In this document: piece after piece, positions 1-6,986 of the stretch
Numbering within the stretch: the stretch's first letter is position 1
Layout of the letters: every line of letters begins with the position of its first letter
Assembly (NCBI RefSeq): GCF_900176135.1
Contig: NZ_FWWW01000007.1
Location: forward strand, 1 to 46,020
Length of the DNA: 46,020 bases
DNA from: Hymenobacter roseosalivarius DSM 11622
GTDB taxonomy: Bacteria; Bacteroidota; Bacteroidia; Cytophagales; Hymenobacteraceae
Direction: 5' to 3'
Program-made: the position numbers and the translations under genes
The notes under the pieces: model-generated
Databases searched by the model: none
What the model was told of the DNA's origin: nothing
What the model saw: the letters and a program-made list of their open reading frames with translations, nothing else

Positions 1-215
1 TTCTAGCAACCTGTGTTCCAACGTCACAAAGGGCGGTGACTTAAGGCGGCGGCCCTACGCCTAGCCAGGTAGACCACCTCACCTTACTCGCTCGCCACGA
101 GGCGACACGGAGCAGGAGCCGGGGTGGCACCTGTTACGCGATAAGACCCATCCAACAATAACCCCAACCATTCTGTGGCTGGAGTTATTGTCTTCAAAAT
201 AGGTGGCAAAAGTAA
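1..215. other. Non-coding left edge of window
   Basis: No reading frame with a convincing start or family resemblance is visible. The only structure I can support is the hairpin at 157-189, listed separately. The transfer operon ends just to the right. Confidence 0.5.
157..189 (-). terminator. Candidate terminator of the tra operon
   Basis: AATAACCCCAACCA (157-170) and TGGCTGGAGTTATT (176-189) form a 14-bp stem with two G-T pairs around a 5-nt loop. It lies about 27 bp beyond the last minus-strand stop codon of the transfer operon. The T-tract after the stem on the minus strand is weak, so an intrinsic terminator is likely but not certain. Confidence 0.45.
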
Positions 216-599
216 CTATTGCCCGATAACGTACACCGGTACTGCCTGAGCATCGATGCCCCGGCCGGTTTCCTTCTTTACCTCTTTTCCATCCAGCAGG
301 ATAGAGCAGGTAATTTCTGATGCCGCCGTGCCCCCGTCGATGCTGGCCAGGATAGTCAGGTTGTCGCCCTGCTTCATGGTGCGCTTGAACTTGTAGCTCG
401 CCGGCAGCGGCGTATTGCTAAGCGTCGTATTGCCGCCGCTTTCGTTAGTGTAGCTCAGGTAATCCGATTCCAGGGCATTGGAGGTAACCTGGTACTCCAC
501 CTGGTACTCTTTTGGCCCGGAGGGCGTAGCGTCGTTGTCTTTTGAGCAGCTGGTGGCCAGAGCCGCGCAGCTCAGCAGTAGATAGGCAAGTCGTTTCAT
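216..599 (-). CDS. Small MmpS-like lipoprotein at end of tra operon
   Basis: This 127-residue protein starts at the ATG at 599, because the lipoprotein signal MKRLAYLLLSCAALATSC begins there; the longer frame to 743 would run into traO and lacks a signal. The lipobox ends at Cys18, so it should be anchored to an outer or inner membrane leaflet. The mature part has alternating beta-type stretches (YQVEYQVTS, DYLSYTN, LPASYKF, ITCSILLDGKEV), a pattern I associate with MmpS-like small beta-sandwich lipoproteins; that likeness is inference. It is the last gene of the minus-strand transfer operon, 16 bp after traO, where a surface or exclusion role would fit. No catalytic residues are seen. It could equally be an unrelated host lipoprotein. 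Confidence 0.7.
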   Translation of the reverse strand: MKRLAYLLLSCAALATSCSKDNDATPSGPKEYQVEYQVTSNALESDYLSYTNESGGNTTLSNTPLPASYKFKRTMKQGDNLTILASIDGGTAASEITCSILLDGKEVKKETGRGIDAQAVPVYVIGQ

Positions 600-615
600 A
601 GTTGAGAAAGGAAAG

Positions 616-1155
616 TTAGCGGAAGTGATACCGCAGGCCGGCGCTGGCATTGCCGGGCCATTGGTCAATAAGAGGGTTGTTGAATAGGTAGCCTTTCGTG
701 CCAGTGGCCACGAGCGAGAGGCGGTTACCGAGGAAGAAATCAACTTCGGCCCCGGCCTGGGGGCCGTAGGTGAAGCGTTGCGGCTCGTTGGCGTCGGCGG
801 TCAGCTCACCCGTACGATTCTCATGGGTGCGCTCGTAGCCGGCCCCCGCCCCAAAAAGCAGGTGTACGTAAGCAATCTCCCCGATTCGGAAGAGTTGCGG
901 AGCCAGGAATAACCGCCCTTGATAAGTGGAGTATTCCCCCCGAGCGGCAAGGTTGCCGGCGTCACGTAGCCCACTGGCCCGTAGCGCCAGCTGGTCGGTG
1001 AGCATAGAGGTGTAGCTCAGCTCGTAGTAGTCGCCTTTTTCGGAGCGGCCGGCGTGGACCCCCCAGCTGGAAATATGTTTAACGTGGCGTTGGGCCAGGG
1101 CCGGCAACGTGCCGGCCCCAGCCAGGGCAAGCGCCACAAGCAGGAGCTTTTTCAT
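616..1155 (-). CDS. traO: Conjugal transfer protein TraO (outer-membrane barrel type)
   Basis: The 179-residue product has a clear Sec signal (MKKLLLVALALAGAGTLPALAQ) followed by alternating amphipathic strands ending in an aromatic residue (SAGLRYHFR), typical of a small outer-membrane beta-barrel. Length, signal and pattern match the Bacteroidetes TraO family, a component of the CTnDOT-type mating apparatus whose precise role is unknown. It sits 6 bp after the VirB5-like gene and 16 bp before the small lipoprotein, inside the continuous minus-strand tra operon. The position downstream of traM and traN supports the call. The family assignment is from pattern and context and not from an alignment. 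Confidence 0.75.
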   Translation of the reverse strand: MKKLLLVALALAGAGTLPALAQRHVKHISSWGVHAGRSEKGDYYELSYTSMLTDQLALRASGLRDAGNLAARGEYSTYQGRLFLAPQLFRIGEIAYVHLLFGAGAGYERTHENRTGELTADANEPQRFTYGPQAGAEVDFFLGNRLSLVATGTKGYLFNNPLIDQWPGNASAGLRYHFR

Positions 1156-1161
1156 ACGTAA

Positions 1162-2049
1162 TTAGCGACGAGGACGGGAGCGGTCCATTTTAATAAGCGA
1201 CTGTTGGACCAACACGTCCGCGTACACCAGCTCAGCGGCTTGACGGGAAGGGCCCGGCTGCGCGGCTTCCGCCAACAGCCGGTCGGCTTCCTGGCGTAGC
1301 TGCATGGCCTTAATCAGGTTATCGTTCGAAGAGTTGAGAGCCGCCATGCGCTCCCCTTCGGTCATGGCGTACCGGCCCGGGTTTTTCAGCGTCGCATTCA
1401 TTTCAATGCTTTGCTGGGTCATCTCATCGGCGATCTTGTAGTAGCCGAAGGCGGTAGCAATCTTCTTCTTTTGCATCATTTCCTCGTAGGCGAACGTGGA
1501 AACGGCGGCTTCTTCCCGCTTGGCCTGATACTGCGAGGAACTCATGCGGTTGTTGCCGGCCGTAGCGCCCGCCCCGAAGCGAGAAAACACGTCATACACC
1601 GTGTTCAAGTCCTGCTGCGGGTTGCCCATCTGCAAGGCCTGCCGCAGGCGTTCGGCCTTCTGAAACACCGGCATGTACTGGTTGCTTTGGCCCCGGCCCG
1701 ACATGGCCAGCGCCCGGGCAAACAGCTCCTGGGGGTTGGAGAGGCGCAAATCCTGAATGCTCTGGACCTTGCGTAGGTCGGCCTGCACCTGGCGCTGCAG
1801 CTGCAGGGTCTGGTCGGTGATGTCCTTTACCTGGCCGGTGATGTCCTGGGTGACGCCGGCAATCTGCCGGGCATCTTTTACCACCTGGTAGTTCTTGACC
1901 GTTTCGGTCCATTGGGCCAAGCGCTTGGCGAAGTCGCCAATGTGGATGCCCATGTGCAGCGGGTCATTTACCACGGCTTGCGCCGAGGCCTGCTGGGCGG
2001 AGAAAACTAGCGTAGCAGCCGCCAGGGCGGGCAAAACAAGCTTTTTCAT
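1162..2049 (-). CDS. Secreted VirB5/TraI-like conjugation protein
   Basis: A 295-residue protein with a cleavable signal (MKKLVLPALAAATLVFSAQQASAQA) and a largely helical, Gln-rich mature region (residues about 35-120 rich in heptad-like KDITDQTLQLQRQVQADL). This resembles the DUF4141/TraI or VirB5/TrbJ class of periplasmic T4SS components, which help assemble the pilus or tip. The segment VVNDPLHMGIHIGDFAKRL near the mature N-terminus resembles the start of those proteins. It lies between traM and traO with short spacers. In CTnDOT-type loci TraI precedes TraJ, so the location here is rearranged. The symbol is left empty because identity as TraI is only inferred. Confidence 0.6.
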   Translation of the reverse strand: MKKLVLPALAAATLVFSAQQASAQAVVNDPLHMGIHIGDFAKRLAQWTETVKNYQVVKDARQIAGVTQDITGQVKDITDQTLQLQRQVQADLRKVQSIQDLRLSNPQELFARALAMSGRGQSNQYMPVFQKAERLRQALQMGNPQQDLNTVYDVFSRFGAGATAGNNRMSSSQYQAKREEAAVSTFAYEEMMQKKKIATAFGYYKIADEMTQQSIEMNATLKNPGRYAMTEGERMAALNSSNDNLIKAMQLRQEADRLLAEAAQPGPSRQAAELVYADVLVQQSLIKMDRSRPRR

Positions 2050-2080
2050 AGTCGTAAGCTTTTAGGTGAAGGGAAAAGAA

Positions 2081-3469
2081 TCAACGACCACTAGCGGCTT
2101 CCGGCCCCAGCTGGCCGGCCGCCGCCGTGGTAATCAGGATGGGGTAGCCATCGGGGAGCAGCACGTCGCGCAGCTTGGTGCGTGTTTTGGGCCGGGATAG
2201 CACCGACGCCGCGACGCGGCCCCCGACGCCCACCACCGAGTTAGCGGCCGAGGCGGAGCGGTCGATAGCGGTACTGAGTTCCTGCGTGGTCTGCTGCTGC
2301 AGGTCGCCCGCGGCCATGGAGGCATCTTTGGCAATGCGCTTCACCGGGTCAATCATAATGCCGGGCATATAATTGAAATCGTAGATGTCCGCGTCCACCC
2401 GCGTGGGTCCGAGGCGGTTTACTTCCAGCGTCACGTTGTTGGTGCCCACCGTGGCTACGCCCGCAAAGACCATGTTCTTGGGGAAGGTCACGCCACTGAC
2501 TACGGCATCTTCCAGCAGGCGCAGAATAACCACCGAGCCGGTGCGTACCTTCTGCTCCCCGTTGATGACGCACTTAAAAAACACGTCGGGGGTGAGCTGC
2601 TGTTGCTGCTGATAGTTGCCCGGTGCCATCATGCGCGAGGAGCTCCCGCCCACCTTAACGGTATTGAAACCATCCCTGCCCGGTGCATTCAGGCGATTAG
2701 CCAGTAGCTGGGCCGTCTGATTGGGGTCCCGGTAGCGTTTGCCCGTCATGCGCTCATAGGCAGCGCGGGTTTCGGGCGGGGAGCTGGCCAGCATCGCCAA
2801 CACGTCCGGGTCGGTTTCAAACGGGGTACCGTCCGCGTCCCGCGCCGGCACCAGGCTACGGGCCGCAGCAGAAGTGCGCCGCCGGCCACCGCCGCCGCCG
2901 GCCGTGATACGCCGACGGGGCACCACGAGCGTTTGCGGCCGGTAAGAGCCGGTACCAGGGTCCTGGATAGTGGTTTCAATGGTATCCACGTCGGCCGCGG
3001 CCGCGCGGGCAGCCTCCGCGCGACGCGCCGCCTGAGCGCGCCGCCGACGCCGTAGCGCCTGCCCGGTCGTATCTACGGCAAACACATCTACCACATCCTC
3101 CTCGGTAGGAGCCGCCGGGGTAGATTTGGCGTCCATTTCGGCGCGGCGCTGGGCCTCGATTTGGGCCGAAGGCGAGGCGCTAGGCAATACCGGCGCGGTT
3201 TCGGGCGAGGCGATTTCCGGCTCGATGTTGGCCGAGGCCGCCGCTACCGGCTCCTTTTCCTGCTGCGCGGCTTCCTGCGCGGACTTAAGCCACAGCAGCA
3301 GCCCACCGACCACGAGCAGCAGCAGTAGGCCGGCGAAAACCATCCAGTTGTTGCGTAGAATATCCGTGGGGGTGGGTTTCTCGACCACGGCCGCGGGCCG
3401 TTGGTCCCGCGCATTGTCCGGGTTCGGCTCTCGTGCGGCCGGCTGGTTTGGGGAGGTAATGAGTTCCAT
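2081..3469 (-). CDS. traM: Conjugative transfer protein TraM (VirB10-like)
   Basis: The 462-residue product has one transmembrane segment near residues 42-60 (NWMVFAGLLLLLVVGGLLLW), then a long Ala/Glu/Arg-rich linker, then a C-terminal globular domain from about residue 285. The segment INGEQKVRTGSVVILRLLED, followed by GVTFPKNMVFAGVATV, is characteristic of Bacteroidetes TraM, the VirB10-like scaffold spanning the periplasm. The linker contains an Arg-rich patch (RRRRRAQAARRAEAARAAAA) and GGGG runs. TraM usually follows TraK-TraL and precedes TraN; here traN is transcribed before traM. It is 20 bp after traN and 31 bp before the VirB5-like gene. Confidence 0.88.
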   Translation of the reverse strand: MELITSPNQPAAREPNPDNARDQRPAAVVEKPTPTDILRNNWMVFAGLLLLLVVGGLLLWLKSAQEAAQQEKEPVAAASANIEPEIASPETAPVLPSASPSAQIEAQRRAEMDAKSTPAAPTEEDVVDVFAVDTTGQALRRRRRAQAARRAEAARAAAADVDTIETTIQDPGTGSYRPQTLVVPRRRITAGGGGGRRRTSAAARSLVPARDADGTPFETDPDVLAMLASSPPETRAAYERMTGKRYRDPNQTAQLLANRLNAPGRDGFNTVKVGGSSSRMMAPGNYQQQQQLTPDVFFKCVINGEQKVRTGSVVILRLLEDAVVSGVTFPKNMVFAGVATVGTNNVTLEVNRLGPTRVDADIYDFNYMPGIMIDPVKRIAKDASMAAGDLQQQTTQELSTAIDRSASAANSVVGVGGRVAASVLSRPKTRTKLRDVLLPDGYPILITTAAAGQLGPEAASGR

Positions 3470-3488
3470 AGTGAGGGGGCCAGCGGCC

Positions 3489-4382
3489 TTAGATGGTGGA
3501 GGCGCGGTTAATCACCCGCGAAGGCACCGGCAGCACCAGCACCCGCGCCCCGTTGAGTTCGCGCAGGGTTACTTCCAGGTAGCCGCGTTCCGTGGCCGCG
3601 TACAGGGGGATGGCATAGGTCAGGTAGCCGGTCGTGCGGCCGGTAATAATCTGATTGGCCGCGCCGCCCGAGGGGGCCAGCGGGCGGCGCGCTTCGTTCC
3701 TTTTCTTGGCTAAAAACTTCTTTTGGGCGTTTTCCACCAGCTGGAAGTCGGTGAAATCGACATTGTAGTCAATGTTGGTTTTGTTGATGACCTTCAGGCG
3801 CAGGTAGGTGAAATCCTTATCGTTGCGCACGTTGGCCAGCAACAGCACCAAGTCATTTTCCACCACGGCCACCGCCTGATGCTCCTCTCTAGCTTTGCGC
3901 AGTTGGCTGAGCTTGCCCTCCACCTTGTTTTTCTTCGCCAGCTCCCTATCCAGCGCCAGCTCGTTTTCGGGGGCAGAGCCGGCCAACGTGCAGTTGGCGC
4001 TCATGCCCAGGGCCCCGTCTTTCTGAAAGTCGTAGAGCTGCAGGACTGGCCGGTTGACAAACACGAGCCGCCCCAGCCAATACTTTGACCCGTAGCGAAT
4101 CAGCATGGGGGTAGGGGGAGCATTCCTGCGCTTGGCGCGCACGAACACGGCATTGGCTTCGATTTTGACCAGGTAGTTACCTGCCATGCCCACATCGACC
4201 AGCGACACCGGACCCCCGAACACGAGGTAGGTAGTGGAGCTGTCCGATACGGCCACATCCAGCAGGGTTTCATTGGCCACCACCGCCGAGGCAGGCGGGC
4301 GCTGCGTGCGGGCGGTTTGGGCCGCAGCTACAGAAGCGGAAAGGAGCAGGCCCAGCAGGGTCGGCAGGATATAGGTACGCAT
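3489..4382 (-). CDS. traN: Conjugative transfer protein TraN (VirB9-like)
   Basis: This 297-residue protein starts with a signal peptide (MRTYILPTLLGLLLSASVAAAQT). The N-terminal half contains DSSTTYLVFGGPVSLVDVG, then NYLVKIEANAVFVRAK, and the central region has FTYLRLKVINKTNIDYNVDF, all matching the Bacteroidetes TraN (DUF4138) pattern of a VirB9-like periplasmic or outer-membrane core protein. It would contact TraM in the secretion channel. The gene is between traK (22 bp upstream) and traM (20 bp downstream), the reverse of the usual M-then-N order. Two basic stretches (KKKN, KFLAKKRNEARR) lie in the middle. No odd features otherwise. Confidence 0.85.
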   Translation of the reverse strand: MRTYILPTLLGLLLSASVAAAQTARTQRPPASAVVANETLLDVAVSDSSTTYLVFGGPVSLVDVGMAGNYLVKIEANAVFVRAKRRNAPPTPMLIRYGSKYWLGRLVFVNRPVLQLYDFQKDGALGMSANCTLAGSAPENELALDRELAKKNKVEGKLSQLRKAREEHQAVAVVENDLVLLLANVRNDKDFTYLRLKVINKTNIDYNVDFTDFQLVENAQKKFLAKKRNEARRPLAPSGGAANQIITGRTTGYLTYAIPLYAATERGYLEVTLRELNGARVLVLPVPSRVINRASTI

Positions 4383-4403
4383 GGTTGAAACCGGGTTTAG
4401 GAA

Positions 4404-5162
4404 TTAGCGAGTAGGGGTCGGGACTGCATCGGGAGCCGGCGTCAGGCGGCTTTGCGCTTCCTGGAGGCGACGTTGCCGGTCAGCTTCCTGGGCCAGCAGC
4501 AGCTCCTGCTCTTCCCGCGTCAGCTGCGGGGTGTAGGGGATGTAGTCGAAGTTGGTTATCAGCAGCCCGTAGGGGTTGGCATCCGAGCGGTTGGTTTCTT
4601 CCAGGTTGAAGCGGGCGGCCAGCGGCAGGGGCTCCTTCTGCTGGCCCCCGATGAAAATGCGCTGCTTGATGTACACCGAGCCCGACCAGGGGCGGCGGCT
4701 CATGTCTACCAGCACGCTGTCCACGGTCACCACGTTGCGGGCCGCGTAACGCTCGTAGTTCTGCAAGACCTGCCCGCGGGTGAAGCCCTCGTAGATGCGC
4801 CGGCCCCCGCGCCCCTCAATCAGGGGCAGGGCCGCGTCCAGGTTGGCTTTGTAGGTGTATTGGTCGTGGCCAAACATGGTTTGCATGAACTGCCGAACCA
4901 GGTTGCGGGCCTCGTAGGGCGTGTGCGCGTCGTTGGCGGCCGAGAGGGCGGCCACCGAGCCGGACTGCGAGACGACGTACACGCGCTTTCCGCTGTTTTC
5001 GTAGGCCCGGTACACCAGGTAGCCCGAGGCCAGGGCCACGAGCAGCAGGGCAAAAATGCTCCCCAGCGCCAGGTTGCGCATGGTGGAGAAAGAGGTACTT
5101 AGGTCTTTGGCGGAATCCATTTTATTGGGGGTTATCAAGTCAGGGTCTGGTCGATTGGGCAT
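4404..5162 (-). CDS. traK: Conjugative transfer protein TraK (VirB8-like)
   Basis: A 252-residue inner-membrane protein with a short cytoplasmic N-terminus, one transmembrane segment (LALGSIFALLLVALASGYLVY, about residues 31-51) and a periplasmic domain. The domain contains ARNLVRQFMQTMFGHDQYTY, QVLQNYERYAARNVVTVDSV and NPYGLLITNFDYIPY, which match Bacteroidetes TraK, the VirB8-like nucleation factor of the channel. The C-terminus is a charged Gln/Arg-rich helix. A second in-frame ATG at 5120 (MDSAKDLS) could be the real start, since the first 14 residues are not conserved-looking. Spacing of 17 bp from the upstream lipoprotein gene supports co-transcription. Confidence 0.88.
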   Translation of the reverse strand: MPNRPDPDLITPNKMDSAKDLSTSFSTMRNLALGSIFALLLVALASGYLVYRAYENSGKRVYVVSQSGSVAALSAANDAHTPYEARNLVRQFMQTMFGHDQYTYKANLDAALPLIEGRGGRRIYEGFTRGQVLQNYERYAARNVVTVDSVLVDMSRRPWSGSVYIKQRIFIGGQQKEPLPLAARFNLEETNRSDANPYGLLITNFDYIPYTPQLTREEQELLLAQEADRQRRLQEAQSRLTPAPDAVPTPTR

Positions 5163-5179
5163 TTTCTTCCCTACCGCCC

Positions 5180-5824
5180 CTATTGACTGAGCGGGAGGAA
5201 GGTCATTTTACTGGCTTGGGGTACTCCGCCCTTGTCCCGGTAGGGATACACCACCAAGGCGGGCTGCTGCTGGTTGTCCTGGCCAGTGAAGGCATACACG
5301 GTGCCGCGCACGGTAACCGGCTTTTCCGGGGCCACGTTGTGACTGGTATAGTTCTCCGAGCCGGGCACGATGGGGTTGATCCCCCCCAGAAGGAAGCGGG
5401 CCAGCGTGTCACGCCCGGTCGGCGCGTACAGGGGCATGGACGCCGGTACTGTCTCTGTTCCGTAGCCTTTCGGTACCCACTTGATTACCGCCTCGTAGCC
5501 AATCCGGTAGCCCGGCATTGACCGGGCCGCGCCGGCTTTAAGCGAGCCCCACAGCGGCGGTAGCGCCACTTGCAGCGGTTCAATCCGCAGGGCCTTAGCT
5601 GACACTACGTGCAGGTACCCTTCTGCCGGGAGCAGCTGCTCGACCGCGGGCCGAATGTCCACGGCCGACGTGGGCAGTGGGGCAGGAAGGCCAGCGCCGG
5701 CCCCGGCCGCCGCTGGTGCAGCCGTAGCTGGTGCGTCAGCCGTAGCGGCCGGGGCTTTGGTTTCGCTCGGCTGACAGCCCGCCAGGGCCAGCAACAGGAC
5801 AGCGGATAGCAGAAGATTTTTCAT
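5180..5824 (-). CDS. Lipoprotein of unknown role inside tra operon
   Basis: The 214-residue product has a canonical lipobox (MKNLLLSAVLLLALAGC, Cys17) followed by an Ala/Pro-rich linker to about residue 50 and a globular beta-rich part (RIGYEAVIKWVPKGYG, TVRGTVYAFTGQ, PALVVYPYRDKGG). I do not recognise the family. It sits between traJ and traK, the place where CTnDOT-type operons lack a lipoprotein, so it may be a lineage-specific channel component (VirB7-like stabiliser) or an accessory factor; both are inference. The neighbouring spacers are 17 and 25 bp, so it is almost certainly in the operon. No catalytic motif is visible. Confidence 0.7.
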   Translation of the reverse strand: MKNLLLSAVLLLALAGCQPSETKAPAATADAPATAAPAAAGAGAGLPAPLPTSAVDIRPAVEQLLPAEGYLHVVSAKALRIEPLQVALPPLWGSLKAGAARSMPGYRIGYEAVIKWVPKGYGTETVPASMPLYAPTGRDTLARFLLGGINPIVPGSENYTSHNVAPEKPVTVRGTVYAFTGQDNQQQPALVVYPYRDKGGVPQASKMTFLPLSQ

Positions 5825-5849
5825 GCGTTTCGTCTTAAGGAGCAGAGGT

Positions 5850-6986
5850 TTAGGTAGTCCAGAGGCCCGAGGCCCGTTGCCGGTAGGAAGGGTTCAGCGC
5901 GTCTGACATGGTGATGGACGGCAGGCCCGAGGAGGCCGAGCTACTTGCTTCGCTGCTGCCAGCACTGCTGCCGCCGCCGCCGCCAGTGCTACCCCCACTG
6001 CTACTACCCCCACTGCTGCCGCCACTGCCGCCCGCGTTACCCATTGCCCGGCCCACGGCCGAAGCCAGGCCGCCGCCCCCAGGGGATGCCACCCCGGCCA
6101 CCGTCGTAGCCGCGCCCACTGCCATACCGGCCATCTGGCCAGCGAAGCCCTGCACGGCCGAGGAGCCGATAAACAGGGACGTGAGGTAGGGCACGATGCT
6201 ATACAGCAGCACGAAGGCCACCGACATGAGCATGAGCTTGGTATCATCCACCGACTGCGCCGGCCCACCGCTGGCCAGGATGCCGCCCGCAACCCGCTGG
6301 GTGTCGGCAAAAAAGCCATACATGGTATCCAGCAGCACGAAGGTGAGGCCCCACATCTGCACCGCGAGGAAGTTCTGCAGCCACTTCAGGGCCAGCTGCC
6401 CGAAGGCCGGAATGACGGAAAGCGTCATGGCAATCGGCCCGGAAACGTAGAGGAAGCCGAGGATGAACTGTTGCAGGAACGTCATGATTTCCCGGACGAT
6501 AAGCACGGTGGTCGCCGTGAAAAGCCGCGTCATAATGCCCGAGAAGGTGAAGGAGCTGAGCGTATCGGAGATGCTGCTAATCATCGCCGCCGCCCCCGAA
6601 ACAATGTCGCCCATGCCGATATTGTCATTGCTGGCCGCCGCCGCTACCGCCGGGGGCGTCGTCAGGGCGCTGAGCGCTTCGGCCGCGGACTGGTCGGTAG
6701 CGAACAGGGCCGTAAATGCCGCAATGCCGGTGCCCAGGGTATCCATCAGGCTCTGGTAGAAAAAGAGCAGAAAGAATATCCAGGTAGCCTTGATAATCGG
6801 CCCCCAGTCCATTGCCAGGCCACTGCCGCTGATAAAGCCGCGCCCGATGGTGTAAAGCAGGGCAATACCCATCAGGCTAGGCGTCAGGAACCGGCAGGCC
6901 GTGAGCACAATGGCTAAGGTCTGGTCGCAGGCGCGCAGAAACCCCGGGTCGATGCCGTAGGCCACCATTAGGAAGCTGCTCATCAT
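5850..6986 (-). CDS. traJ: Conjugative transfer protein TraJ (VirB6/TrbL-like)
   Basis: A 378-residue polytopic membrane protein with at least six hydrophobic segments (for example LAIVLTACRFLTPSLMGIAL, ATWIFFLLFFYQSLMDTL, VTL-type central helices and LMLMSVAFVLLYSIVPYLTS). Size and topology fit Bacteroidetes TraJ, the VirB6-like inner-membrane channel protein. The last 80 residues are a low-complexity Gly/Ser tail (GGSGGSSGGSSSGG and similar), which is unusual and probably disordered. The start codon overlaps the traG stop by 4 bp (6983-6986), a sign of translational coupling. The order G-J matches the family's operons apart from the missing TraH and TraI. Confidence 0.85.
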   Translation of the reverse strand: MMSSFLMVAYGIDPGFLRACDQTLAIVLTACRFLTPSLMGIALLYTIGRGFISGSGLAMDWGPIIKATWIFFLLFFYQSLMDTLGTGIAAFTALFATDQSAAEALSALTTPPAVAAAASNDNIGMGDIVSGAAAMISSISDTLSSFTFSGIMTRLFTATTVLIVREIMTFLQQFILGFLYVSGPIAMTLSVIPAFGQLALKWLQNFLAVQMWGLTFVLLDTMYGFFADTQRVAGGILASGGPAQSVDDTKLMLMSVAFVLLYSIVPYLTSLFIGSSAVQGFAGQMAGMAVGAATTVAGVASPGGGGLASAVGRAMGNAGGSGGSSGGSSSGGSTGGGGGSSAGSSEASSSASSGLPSITMSDALNPSYRQRASGLWTT

